This document shows, piece after piece, positions 34,603-45,812 of a DNA stretch of 64,000 bases. The notes under the pieces were generated by a model that had not been told where the DNA came from, ran no database searches, and saw only the letters and a program-made list of their open reading frames with translations. The number at the start of each line of letters is the position of its first letter. Within the stretch, counting starts at the first letter, position 1. Made by a program: the position numbers and the translations under genes. Source of the DNA: Chlamydomonas sphaeroides (taxonomy: Eukaryota > Chlorophyta > Chlorophyceae > Chlamydomonadales > Chlamydomonadaceae); contig BDDC01000265.1 of the NCBI GenBank assembly GCA_001662425.1, positions 1 through 64,000 on the forward strand. The letters run 5' to 3'.

Positions 34603-35483
34603 TGCGGGTGCTGTGTGCGGGCGTGAGGGTGTGTCGGTGCGCAACGCGCGCCGCGTTATCTGTTGCGTTGACGGCGGGCGGACTCGAGTGCGGGGCGGGG
34701 ATGGCGGAATTCCGCGCAGCTCGATTTGGAGCGCCCCGAGTCGAGCAGCAGCCCAATCACCGCCGCCTCTGCGCGGCGCCCGACTGCACGAGACAGGCAC
34801 GCCGGCCACACAGGCCGAGCCAGGAGGCCCCCTCGTGCGCCAGCCGTAGCTAGGAGCCTAGGACAGCATCGAGGAGCTGCGTACGTGGCAGGCGTGGAGG
34901 CGAGCGAGCGTTACCCGTGCTGACGGCCTCCCTGCTTCCCTGCTTCCCACACGTGAGGGCGTGCGTCGGAGGTCAGGGCCGAGCGCTGGTGGCGCAGGGT
35001 GGCGTGACAGGGAGCAGCAGCGCTCGCGCGCCCCAGCGCGCTGCGTCATAGCATTGCACATTAGTTGTGCAGAGTGCGTAAGAGTCCTTCAAAATCAGGA
35101 CAAGAGAGTCCTTCCAAACAGCACGGAGCTGTTACAAGGGGCGTCATGCGGCGCTGCAGCCCTTGCCTGCCGCCCGTGCGCAGCTCGCCGCCACAGTCCG
35201 AGGCGCAGGCCGGTCCGTCACAACCGCGTGCATGCAACATCCGTGGCGGGCCCACAACGCCAGCTGACAGACAGCGACTGCCGTACAACGTTCGGCAGCG
35301 CCATCCTGCGGGGCCCATGCTCATGACACTACGATGCTACGTACCACACAAGCAACTGCAATGAACCGTGCACATCATCATGCCCCCTCCCCAACGATAT
35401 GAGCGAGTGTGCCCCCACCATGCAGGACAGCACCACGGCCACTTGCAACGCCCCGACGTGGGGCGCAGCACACCGCTGCGCGC
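34603..35483. other. spacer between the two Ala-rich paralogues
   Basis: Holds the upstream region of Ala-rich gene 1 and the 3' UTR of Ala-rich gene 2 (candidate poly(A) signal TTACA at 35132-35136, minus strand). No coding exon seen. Confidence 0.5.
35132..35136 (-). promoter_or_regulatory. candidate poly(A) signal TGTAA
   Basis: Minus-strand TGTAA about 350 bases beyond the stop of Ala-rich gene 2. Confidence 0.5.
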
Positions 35484-38400
35484 TCACACGCGGCGGCGGC
35501 GGCGCCCGCCGCCAATGGAGCCGCGGATGTCGGCAAGCGCCTGCGCCACGGCTGAGGCGCCGGCGGTAGCCGTGCCGCCGCCGCCCGAGGGGCTGGGGCT
35601 GGGGCTGGGGCTGACGCTGCTGGTGGTGCCGGAGGGCGACGGCGTCGGAGAGGGAGAGGGCGAGGGGGAGGGAGAGGGAGGGGACAGGCCCAGGCACTGC
35701 ACGGCGACGCTGGACTGAGCCAGGGCGCTGGCGGTGGCGGAGCCGCCGCCGGTCGAGGAGGCGACCGCCTCGGAGTTTGCGGCTGCGGGTCGTGGGGATG
35801 GCGCAGCGAGCGGCGCACGTTGGCACGCCATAGCAGTACGGTAGAACACACTCCAGACCTGCCACAATCCCTTCCCTCCCCCCATCCCCAATCCTCGCCC
35901 CTGACCGCCGCACCGGCCAGGACGTTGCTGACGGCGCCGCAGCCGCCGCTGGCGTACGCGGCGGCCAGGCCGTTGGCGTAGGCGGCGCCCACGCCGCTGC
36001 TGTTGCCCTGGGCAAGCGCCGTCACGGTGGCCACGGCGGCGAAGGTGGCGGCGGCGCCGCCGGCAGAGTTGGACGCGACCAAGCCGGAGGCGACGGCGGC
36101 GGCGGCGGCGGTGGAGTTCTGTGGGGCGTGGGCGGGACGCGTGGGTCCGCAGGGGGGGCCGGTGGCAGCAGGTCGGAAGGCGGTGAGAGGCGCGCAGCGC
36201 CGAGGCAGGCGCGCCGCCACAGGGGCAGGGCGCGCTCAAGGTCAGCCGATCCGGTTGCTTCCCCGGCGGTACCCGGGTCAGCCCTCGGGGCGAGGCCCAC
36301 CTTGTTGGCGATCTCGGCCACGATCTTGACGACGGCGGCGGTGCTGGCGTTGCCGGCGGCGTAGGCGGCGGCCACAACCTGGCGGGCGGGCGGGCGGATG
36401 GCGGACGGTATGAGGGCGGCAGGATCTGGCGGTCATGTCAGCCCTAATACTCCAGCGTTGCCCAGGGCCTCAGTTCCGGACTGGCAACGGCTGTTGCCAC
36501 GTCCCTCGCCCCCCCGCGCCCGCCGCACCTGGCCCACTGCGGCCGCGGACGCGCCGCCCTTGGCCACGGCCTCGGCGACGGCGGTTGCCACAGCAGACAC
36601 GTTGCCCGCGTTGACGGCCTGCGGCGGCGGCGAGCAGCGGGGCGGGGCGGCGCGGTGAGGGGCGAGCCGTGGAGCGCCAGGGCGGAGGAGCCGCGGAGCG
36701 GCGCGGTGGTGGTTGGGCGCCGTGGGGCTTGGCAATCAAGTGCATTGAGCAGGGAGAGCTTGCGGGTAGGCAGAAGGCGGGAGGCGGGCCCCTGGAGCCC
36801 ACCTTGACGAAGCCCTCGGCGACGGCGGCGGCAGTGACGTTGCCGCCCTTCTGCACAGCGTCAGTCACCACACCCGCGACACCAGAGGTGGCGTCGCCGC
36901 CGCGGGCGGCCGCGGTGCTGACGGCCTGCGCCACAGCGGTCGAAGTGGCGCCGGAGGCTGCGGGGGGCATGAGGGGAAGGGGCAGTCGGGAGCAGGGATC
37001 ACGGCGGGGGACAATGGGAAGGGCCGTGGCAGGGGAAGGCGTGGTGAGGATTGACCAACAGGCATGGGCAGGGCTTGGAGCGAGTTGCCAACTCACACTG
37101 GGCAGAGGACTGGGCGATGGCGTCGACAGCAGCCTGCCTGGCGGCGCCGCCGGTGACGGAGGCCTGGACGATGGTCTCGGCGGCTGCTTGCGCGCCGGCG
37201 CTGGACTGGCCGGCGGCGCCAGCAGTGCCGCCAGCGGTGCCACCGGCGGCCTGGCCCCCAGCGCCAGTCTGGCCCGAAGCACCGGCCTGCCCACCAGCAC
37301 CAGCCTGCGATCCGGCACCGGCCTGACCCGCGGCGCCGGACTGGCCCGCGGCACCGGACTGACCGGCGGCGCCGGCCTGACCCGCGGCGCCGGACTGGCC
37401 CCCGGCGCCGGCCTGACCCGCGGCGCCGGCCTGACCCGCCGCGCCGGACTGGCCCGCGGCGCCGGCCTGACCCGTCGCGCCGGACTGGCCCGCGGCGCCG
37501 GCCTGGCCCGACGCACCGGCCTGGGCACCCGAGCCAGCGATGCTCTGCGGCGTAGGGGCGCGGAGGCGTGTTGCGGGCATCGCTCGGCAATGGGACGATG
37601 TGCCTCTGCCAGCATGGAGCGGCGCATCGACAACAGCTTGCTGGCTGCGGCCCTCCCTCCCGCCCACGACTGCAAGCATGTCATGCCGGCGGCAGCACGG
37701 TCCTCCGCTCACGCGCCCCCGCACCCACCCGGACGAGCGCGTCGGTGACGGCCGTTGCGGCGGGGCCTCCCTGGTTGGCGGCGTTGGCGATGGTGGTGGC
37801 GGTGGCACCGGCGTTGCCCTGGGCGCCGGCTTGGGCGAGCGCCTGGGCGATGGCGGCGGAGGTGGCGCTGGTGGCTGGGGGTCCGAGGGACAGGGGCAGG
37901 GGCAGCAGCAGGAAGGGCGATGGAAGGTGGTTAGGCGGGAGCGGCAAGCAAGGCAGGCGTGGGTCTGGCAGCTCAGACCACAACAAAGCAGGGAGCTCGG
38001 TCCTCCCGCTGAGCAAGCCCCCGGCGGACCCCACACCCACAGCGGCTAGCGGCCTCAGCGACGGCCTGAGCGGCGGTGGTGGCGGAGGTCCCACCCTGCG
38101 GTTGCGGCAGCAGGAGGGCGGCATGCAGGCGGAGGTGAGAGGAAGGGAAGGGGGAGGGGGAGGAGCGCGGCGGCGCCGATGCACGGTTGGCGCTGCCCGG
38201 CGAGGGGTTCCCACGGCTGGGTGGCGCAGGCGCGAGAAGCAGGCCAGGGCGAGGGGGGCCCCTGGTGGCAGCGGAGTGCTGTACGGCCGCACCTGGGCGG
38301 AGGCGGCGGCGATGCCCTGGGCGGCGGCCTGCGGGTTGCTACTGCCGGCGGAGGCGATCGCCTGCGCATGGCGGCGGGGGGGGGGGGGGAAGACCCCCGG

Positions 38401-39506
38401 GNNNNNNNNNNNNNNNNNNNNNNNNNNNNNNNNNNNNNNNNNNNNNNNNNNNNNNNNNNNNNNNNNNNNNNNNNNNNNNNNNNNNNNNNNNNNNNNNNNN
38501 NNNNNNNNNNNNNNNNNNNNNNNNNNNNNNNNNNNNNNNNNNNNNNNNNNNNNNNNNNNNNNNNNNNNNNNNNNNNNNNNNNNNNNNNNNNNNNNNNNNN
38601 NNNNNNNNNNNNNNNNNNNNNNNNNNNNNNNNNNNNNNNNNNNNNNNNNNNNNNNNNNNNNNNNNNNNNNNNNNNNNNNNNNNNNNNNNNNNNNNNNNNN
38701 NNNNNNNNNNNNNNNNNNNNNNNNNNNNNNNNNNNNNNNNNNNNNNNNNNNNNNNNNNNNNNGGCGCTGTCCGAGGTGGAGCAGGCCCCACACGGGGTTG
38801 CGCTACCCGGGGGTTGCTCCCTGCGGCCCACCAACCCCATACCCAACCCCATGCCCAAGCACCTGCGCCGCAGCCTGCGCGTTGCCAGAGCCGGCCGCCT
38901 GCACGATGGCGGCGGCCTCAGCGCTGGCGGCGGCGTTGCCGCCGCTGGTGCTGGCGCCCGCCTTGCCGCCCGCCTGGGCGACGCCGCCGCCACCGCCGGA
39001 GCCGTCGGCGACGGCCCCTGCCTGGCCCGCGGCCTGGGCCTGGCGCAGCGAGCGGCGGGACTCTGCGGCGTAGTGGGTAGGGAGGGGCGAGGGAGGGCGG
39101 CGTGATGCGAGTCGGGCGCGTGGGGTGACGCGGCTTCTGGCGGGCTTCGGCAGGCGAAGAGTTCGCGGCCGCAAGGCGGCAGTGCAGCGGGCTGCAACAG
39201 CAGGTGGCGCAATGCGATGGCGAACAGGTGGGGATAGGCTTGGGGCGAGGAGCAGCAGCAATGCGACGGCGGCGCGCGGCTGGTATGTGCGGTGGCGGCC
39301 GGCAGCGCGGCGAACGCGGCAGCAGTGAGCGCGAGCTGCTGCGCTGCACTGTGCGCAGATCTGTTGCTGCGGATGAAAGCTACGAGCGGCGGGGTTGCTG
39401 CTGTCGTGCGGAAGGCTGGCTCACCAGCGGCGGCGGGGCCGGCGGTCAGCAGCGCGACAGCGAGGACGAGGGCCGCCGCAGCGGCGAGGGACGGAGCGCG
39501 CGCCAT
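35484..39506 (-). CDS. Ala-rich secreted repeat protein 2 with collagen-like segment
   Basis: Paralogue of the 31158-34602 gene. Exon 1 (39425-39506) encodes a signal peptide (SLAAAAALVLAVALLTAGPA). Exon 2 is 38863-39062. An assembly gap (38402-38762) then removes an unknown part. Later exons encode the same ~17-20-residue GG/GN-opened Ala-rich units: TSATSAAIAQALAQAGAQGN (~37870), GGNVTAAAVAEGFVKV (~36830), AGNVSAVATAVAEAVAKGG (~36600), GNASTAAVVKIVAEIANKVG (~36330), AYANGLAAAYASGGCGAVSN (~35960). The exon at ~37098-37545 carries 30 Gly-X-Y triplets (37248-37517). The C-terminal exon has VQCLGLSP followed by a (SP)n stretch and ends in an Arg-rich tail at 35484. Predicted extracellular, N-glycosylated, structural. 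The full length cannot be given because of the gap. Confidence 0.72.
37248..37517 (-). repeat. collagen-like (Gly-X-Y)30 coding repeat
   Basis: In the frame of Ala-rich gene 2 this segment reads as 30 consecutive triplets. Twenty-three begin with Gly without interruption; the 24th has Ser for Gly; six more Gly triplets follow. They alternate GQ(A/S) with GA(A/G/S/T), so the DNA repeat is an 18-bp unit. No proline is present, unlike animal collagens. Confidence 0.85.
38402..38762. other. assembly gap (361 N)
   Basis: Run of 361 N inside Ala-rich gene 2, bordered on the left by a G-run and low-complexity sequence. At least one exon is probably missing. Confidence 0.99.
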
Positions 39507-40421
39507 TATGGGCGCGGCGAGGAGGGAGAGCTGTGTGGAGTTGTGCGTGGGGACTGAGCGGCGTTGGGAGGCCGCTGGGAAGACTGGGTGGGGGTGGCGC
39601 TGCGCGTGACCATATAGGCGCGGGATGGCGGGAGGCCTCGGGATGGCGTTTCGGCGCCAATGACGCCGCCGTTGCACTGGAGGCCGGGGGCAGGCCGGTG
39701 ATACCTGACCACTGGTTGGGCGCCTAGCGCCCTCACGGGCCCGCCATTGCTGCAGCGGGAGCTGTGGCGCGGGAAACGGCTGAGGACGCTCGACCGGGTT
39801 TTGCGGCAGGCCGAAAACCCTCCTCGGGCGAGGGGGCTGGAGGCAGCTGGCGGCTGCTCCGCGGGGCGCCGGCGTGTCCTGAAAGTCACCAGCTATCGAC
39901 GCGCATTGTCACACTCGCTGCCAATGTAAGCGATGGGTGCAGCACTCCCGCGCAGTGCACTTTCCACCATCATACAGATGCCTACGCCAAGCACAGGCGT
40001 CCCGTACGCTCAAGCGCTTACCGGTCGCCAAGATATGCATGCTCAATTGATGTCTTCTTCGACCACCAACGTGAAGGCCAGTGCTGAGGTATCCAGAACA
40101 CGCTTGCTCGCGGACATGCTCTCTTGTGCGGCCAGCCCGCGGGCCACCCCCGCGGGCTTGGGTTCGTGCCGCCAGACTTCCAAAACGTCTGCTCTGCACC
40201 GCCAGCGCTGCTTATACTGCCATAGGCTTCAGCTGGATTCGGTTGACAGTCCTGGCGTGTGTTGCGACCGCCGCGACGACTTGCCTCGCCGAGCTAGATC
40301 GGCAACTGCGCCTTTACGCGTGCATAGAAACACGTACATTCTGAACATTAGCGACACTACAGCACGAATCACGCAACAGTACAACCCGCAAGCAAAGTCG
40401 AGTAACATCGCAAGTCTCACC
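39507..40421. other. divergent promoter region, Ala-rich gene 2 / PsbP-domain gene
   Basis: The two genes are transcribed away from each other over ~915 bp. A TATA-like CTATATGG on the minus strand (about 39609-39616) sits ~105 bases before the ATG of Ala-rich gene 2. No coding exon supported. Confidence 0.5.
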
Positions 40422-41863
40422 ATGCAGCAGCTTCAGGCCCGTTGCGGGGCCAAGCAACGTGCTTCGGTGCCGTCGAGCCGGCGGGCGAGGCCTTTCTGCA
40501 CGACGGTGCGGGCATCCTCCCACGCGCAGAGCCATCAGCCCCACGAGAGCACGAGCCGCCGCGATGCTCTGCTGTCGCTGCTAGCGGCTCCGATCGTGGC
40601 GTCTCAGCTGGCATCGGCGCTGTCGCCAGCGCCTGCGGCCGCGTTCACTCCTCCGGCAGCTGGGTTCCGCCTCTATAACGACAAGCTGGACGGATACAGC
40701 TTTGTCGCTCCGGATAACTGGATCGCGGTGACGTCCAGTGGCAACGACATCTTCCTGCGCAACCCGCGCAGCGTGGAAGAGAACCTTTTTGTGGACATCA
40801 CCTCCCCATCCTCCTCGCGCTACAAGAGCGTGGAGGACCTGGGGACACCCAAGGATGCCGCCAACCGCCTGCTGGATCAGTACCTGACAAGGGAGTTCAT
40901 GTCTACGCGCCTGGGCATCGCCCGGTACGGGGAGGTTGCGTCGGCGGCCGCCCGCACCGCCGACGACGGGCGTGTGTACTACGACATCGCCATCCGCATG
41001 ACTTCGTACGGCAGCCGGAATGCGTACGCTGCGACGCGCACGGAGGTGCTCAAGGTAGGCCTGGTGCATAGTGGGCATCAGAGGCGACGGGGCAGAGCTG
41101 GACAGCGGCGCGACAGGCTGCGGGGTCCCCTGTCCTCGTCCTGGGTACCGTATTCCTCGTTTCGGATCGTCTAGATCTGCGCAAATCCGCTGGGCAGCTT
41201 GGCCAGGCAGCGCCCGCAGCAGCTATGGGCAGCTAGGGGCTGCCTCGAGGCCCGTGTGCGGGTCCCGCGAGAGCTGCTGGTCACACTGTGTGGGCCAGTC
41301 GTCAGCCAAATTTGCACAGCCTGCCTGTGATCCGCCGCCCCCTCACCCCGCATCTCCGCCGTCACGTGGACCGTGCCACTTCCCCACCCCTACCACCTCG
41401 CGCCCCTCCCTGCCCGTGCCTCCCTACCAACGCCGTCCCGATGCCTGCCTGCACCCTCCCGAGCTCGAGAGGCACCGCTGCTATGCGTACCCCTTTCTCT
41501 TCCCCGGCTTGGTTCAACGAGCTCGCCAATCCTTGCACCTTATCGCACCCTCTCTTCCCCCAACCGTGCCGGCCGCCCCGGTTCGGATTTGGGCATCATC
41601 CGGCCCGGGATTCTTGCTCGGTTGTGTGCATAATCGCTGAACCCTGCCCGCCTCGCTGCCTCCCTGCCCGCCTCGCTGCCTCCCTCCCTCCCCAGGACTA
41701 CCAGCTGGAGTGGGACCGCACGCTCTCCTCGGTCCTGTGTGTGGCCAACAACCGCCTCTACACGCTGCGCCTGCAGTCGCCCAACGCCGGGTCCGCAGGC
41801 CAGGAGAACCCCACGCTGCGGGCCATCATGGACTCGTTCCGCGTGAGGGAGGTGGAGGTGTGA
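40422..41863 (+). CDS. PsbP-domain protein, thylakoid lumen
   Basis: Two exons, 40422-41054 and 41696-41863, encode 266 residues in phase. ATG 40422 follows CTCACC and is the first that gives a transit peptide. Residues 1-45 are Arg/Ser-rich (stroma targeting). Residues 46-75 are S-R-R-D-A-L-L-S-L-L...SPAPAAA, a twin-arginine thylakoid transfer signal with an A-x-A-type end. The mature part opens GFRLYNDKLDGYSFVAPDNW and has LFVDITSPSS, SVEDLGTP and the C-terminal RTLSSVLCVANNRLYTLRLQ typical of PsbP/PPD proteins. Size fits PPD proteins. PPDs help assemble or maintain photosystems in the lumen; which PPD this is cannot be told. It is not canonical PsbP, since the pattern fits the diverged PPD group better. 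Confidence 0.9.
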
Positions 41864-43170
41864 AGAGGCGGGCTCGGCATAACGCGGACTACTCGGACGG
41901 AGCCGTGGATTGGAGCCGCGGCCGGGTGCAGCCGGCTGCGGAAGGTGGAGGCGTGAGGCGGTGCACCCAGCGCCGGACAGCAAGACTGTGGAGGTGAAGC
42001 AGCGAGGCTGGCGCTCGGGGCAGGGCGGCGAGGATGGGGTTCCGGGGTGGAGCCGGGTCTTCCTGGGGGTGGACCTCTGAGCATGGGCATGGCGGCTGGC
42101 ATGCTGCGATGCGGGTGTGCGAGAGAAGTGCGGCTCTGGCGGTGCGGCTTGCGCAGATCAGGGCCCGGGAGTGCATATGTGTTTCTGCGCAGGTCCGCGC
42201 AAGCCGCGGTAGGGGGCGCGTGATGGGAGCCGAGGGGGGGGGGTGAGCATTGGCAGGGGGCCGGAGTCGCACGCTATCGATTGGATGCAGGGCCGAGCTA
42301 GCGTACATGAGGTGGCAGGGCCTGCCGCACGGGGCTTCTAGTGACCTGGAAGCGGCATGCTGTTTGCGGAGCAGGTGGCAGAACTCGGGATTCGGACCCC
42401 GGCGCACAGGCGTGCTAGAGATGGGGCCACGGGTGTGGACTTCCCATTACGGTTCGTTTGGCTCCTTCGCCATCGGCACCACATGAGTTTACAGAGCGTG
42501 CCCGTACACCAGCCGCACAGCTTTCATGCGTCACTACCGGTAGGCAAGCTTCAACCGTAGCTGGGCTTACTTGGAAGCCTGCATGCCGATGCCCCACTCC
42601 GCTTGACATCCAGCCGGTCCATCTGTGGAGCCCCTACTTCACGCAAGCAAGCAACCTCGTGCCTTGCTCCACAGGTCGCTCGCCGCTCATCCGTTACAAC
42701 CGTCAGCATTTCCGCTTTCCACCTAGCCAAGGCTACGCCGTCCGCACCCCCACGTGCGCCCAAGAGCCGTGCGATGCGTCCACAGCGTGCCGTTGCCGCC
42801 CGTGCCTGACACGCGCAGGGCCGCCCGCGCCGGCCGCCGTCCGAACAATGCGCAGGGGCAGCTCTGCCAGAGCACTCCGAGGACGCCGATGCCGCCGACC
42901 AAGCATGGCGCCGCGCCGCCGAAGGCACCCGCCTTCCCCAGCCGCACTTGGCTGCACATGCATGTACCACCACCACAACCACCTATCACCACCCGCGTGT
43001 TCTTTCGGTCGATACATGGCAGCGCTCTTTGCAAAGCGCTCTGTACAGCGTTTGCGTGCTGGGCTCGTGCCCCTGAAGGGGCGAGCCAAACTGCTGCACC
43101 ACAGCCCACGCCCTCCACCGAGATGCTGCCGAGCCGCACCCCCAGGCCCTTCCACCGCTGCAGCAGCCGC
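41864..43170. other. convergent intergenic region
   Basis: 3' UTRs of the PsbP-domain gene (+) and the R3HCC1L-like gene (-). Minus-strand TGTAA signals at 42694-42698 and 42489-42493 could end the latter. No coding exon supported. Confidence 0.5.
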
Positions 43171-45812
43171 TCATTGTTCCCAGGCCGCAGCCACCTTGAA
43201 GTCTTTCTTGCGGCGAGCCTCCTTGGCGGCCTTGCGCTGCACCGCCAGGTCCTTCTCGCCCTCACGGTCACGGATGTCGGTGCGGCCCAGCGCGTGGCTG
43301 AGCATCTTCTTGGCCACCGCCGCCGAGGTGCGAGGGCGCTCGCGGGGAGGCAGCAGGTCTGCGAGGACGAGGGCGGCGTCAGGGGGGACCGGACGCGGGG
43401 CGGCGAGGTGAGCAGGCGAGATCAGGGGCAGCGGCAGAGCGCCACGTCCCTGAACGCCGCAGATGCAGGCGGGCGCGCACCCGTTGCCGCCACGGCCTTG
43501 GACGCGTCGCAGGCCTCGCTGAAGGGCTTCAGCTCGAAGATATCCTGCTCCTCCTCCAACATCAGCCGGGCTGCGGTCCAGCGGGAGGGGTTATCAGCCG
43601 ACTGGCCGCGGTGGCGTGTTCACAAGGTGGAGGTGGCAGGTCTACTGCTGGAGGGTAGCGACCTCGCTTGTGACCACAGCCCGCTGGCCCGGCGCCCGGC
43701 CGCCTTGTCCTGGCCTCACCCGTGGCACCGTCCGGGCACACCAGCAGCGCTGTGGCGTCGTCGACCCACTTGACCATCGGCAATGGGCGGCCGTCCTGTG
43801 GGCGAGGCAGGAGGAGGGAGCAACGGGGCCTGGCCTCCACCGGCATCGCGACGGAGCGGCGCCAGCGTCCAGTGTCCCAGTCCCAGTCGCGCGGCTGTGT
43901 GCGTTGACGCCGCCGGCCGCACCTGCGGACACAGCACCGCTATGAACTCCTCCAGGTCGCCGGTGCGAGTGGCGGTGGTCAGCCCCGACACCTCCACCAC
44001 GTGGGTGCAGTCGCCCAGCGTGGCTGTGGCGGGCGACGGTGGGGTGCCCCGAGTGGGCATGTGAGCCGGCATGAGAGGGCAGCGCGCGGGGGCGGGACGA
44101 CAGGCACGAGGCACGGGAAGGAGCGGTGCGGGGCAGAGGGACTGGCTTCACCAGCAGGGGCAATCGACGTAATAGCGAAGTGCGGGCCGTTGTCCCCGGC
44201 CGACGAGGGGTGCGCTTATGAACCACGCCGGTGTTTGCAACGCACCCCGCAGGGCCGCGTCCGCCGCAGCGTCGTCTTCCCCGCCCGGCGCCGAGCTGCC
44301 GCCGGCAGCAGCGCTGGCGCCTGCGCGCGCCCCCGTGCGCGCCTGCAGCCGTCCACTGCCGACCATCGCGGCCACGGCCGCCGCCGGCGAGCGCGTCGGC
44401 GGAGGGACCAGCGCCGCCGCCACCGCGTTGGCGGCCGACGGCGCATGCCCGCCTGAGCAAGTCGACGACACCGAGCCCGGTTTGCTGAGCGCCGCCGCGA
44501 CCGCCGACGCCGCAGACGCTTCGCCGTGTGGCTGGGAGCCGGCTGACAATGCTGCAGATTTGGTGAGCGCCGCTACTGCCGCAGTCCTGGCCGGTGCCAC
44601 CGCGGCCTCGTCCACGGGTGCCGCAGGGGCCGCCGCCGGCTTCGCGACCGGGCGCTTGGGCGACCGAAGTGCGGCTGTGCTTTTGCTGGGCGTGCGATCC
44701 GGCGAGCCCGGCGCTGCGCTCACGTGCTTGACGGCTGCCGCGGCCGCAGCCGCCGAGCCTGCCAGCGCTGCCGACACCGAGTCAGCGGCGCTAGCCGGCG
44801 GCGTCGCCGGCGCGGACGCGCTGCCCTCCTCGCCGCCGCTGCGTGACAGTGCCGCCACAGCGGCGGCGGACGCAGCAGCCGCAGCCGCTGCGGTCTCCGG
44901 GGTGTTCGGCGCCGGCGCCGCGTTAGCGGCGCCAGTGTTGCGTGCCCTGCCTGAGGCCAGCCGCGTGCCCCCTACAGCGGCGGTGCCCGCTGCGCGTACG
45001 ACTCCCGCGCCTAGAGCCTTTGCGAACATGGCCACCCCACCGCGCAGACCACCAGCGCCCGCCAACCTCGGGCGGGCGGCCGGGGGCGTCGACGTTGCGG
45101 CTGATGAGCCATTGGCGTGGGGTGAGCCAACGACAGCGGCCTTGGCGGCAGCCGCTGCCGCTGCCGCCGTGTCTTCGCTGCTGGCTTTCGGAGGCGTCCG
45201 GGACACCGCGGCCGCCGCCGCAGCTGCTGCGGCTGCCACCGTCGTCTCTTCATCAGGCAGCGTCGCAGAGCGGGCCTTCGGCCGCCCTGACACGGCTGCT
45301 GCGGCTGCCGCCGCCGCAGCCGTCGCTCCGTCGGACATGTGTCCGGCAGGGACGGCCGGCGCCCTGTACTTCCCTGCCGTTGCGGCTAGCGTGACACGCG
45401 AAGGATCGTTTTGGTGGAGGTCCGCGCTGCGGGCTATGCGAAGCTGCTCGAGCAGCTGTTGGGCCTCCCCAACGTCACCCTGCGTTGGGGCAGGCAAGGT
45501 TCCGGGCACTTTGCCTGCGACTGCTTAACGGCGACAGCCCGCCTGGACAGCAAGCTGAGCATGGCCCACTCGCTTCCCCGTACAGCCGCCCGCAGGTCAT
45601 CGACGGGCCGCAAAGGCGTAAGCTTCCGACATGCAACGGCTGACCAGACCATAGGCGTGATGGTCGTCGTGCCAACACATCTGTCACACCTTGTCAAGGA
45701 GAAGCAGCGCAAGGTCGTTGAGCGCGACGGCGTGCTGTGGCGTGCCGACTGACGCGTTAGAAAGTGCGTGCCTCAGCTCGACCTCGTCAGGACCATCGGG
45801 TGCGTATGGCAT
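43171..45812 (-). CDS. R3HCC1L-like protein with long Ala-rich region
   Basis: Six exons (45690-45812, 44246-45479, 43923-44023, 43720-43795, 43481-43570, 43171-43358) sum to 1812 nt, 603 residues, in phase. The start encodes a helical repeat-like piece (AVALNDLALLLLDKGDVGEA) that spans the first splice. Exon 2 is a ~400-residue Ala/Ser/Pro region with Ala runs. The conserved part follows: HVVEVSGLTTATRTGDLEEF, MVKWVDDATALLVC, DIFELKPFSEACDASKAVAA and LLPPRERPRTSAAVAKKMLS. This series of blocks is that of the RRM-like domain of R3HCC1/R3HCC1L and their plant homologues (VVEIYDF...IKWVDD..AL.VF; RP.TSA..A...I..ALG). The end is Lys/Arg-rich. Animal R3HCC1L has been tied to the exon-junction complex; the plant role is unclear, so RNA binding is a family inference. 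Confidence 0.8.

Noticed and set aside
36999..37684. Arg/Pro/Ala-rich alternative frame over the collagen-like region
   Set aside because: Its flanking exons do not encode the Ala-rich modules, whereas the Gly-X-Y frame continues directly into TIVQASVTGG..AVDAIAQSS in the same exon.
44218..45528. 436-codon open frame on the plus strand
   Set aside because: Antisense shadow of the Ala-rich exon of the R3HCC1L-like gene; the minus-strand gene has six phase-consistent exons and conserved blocks.
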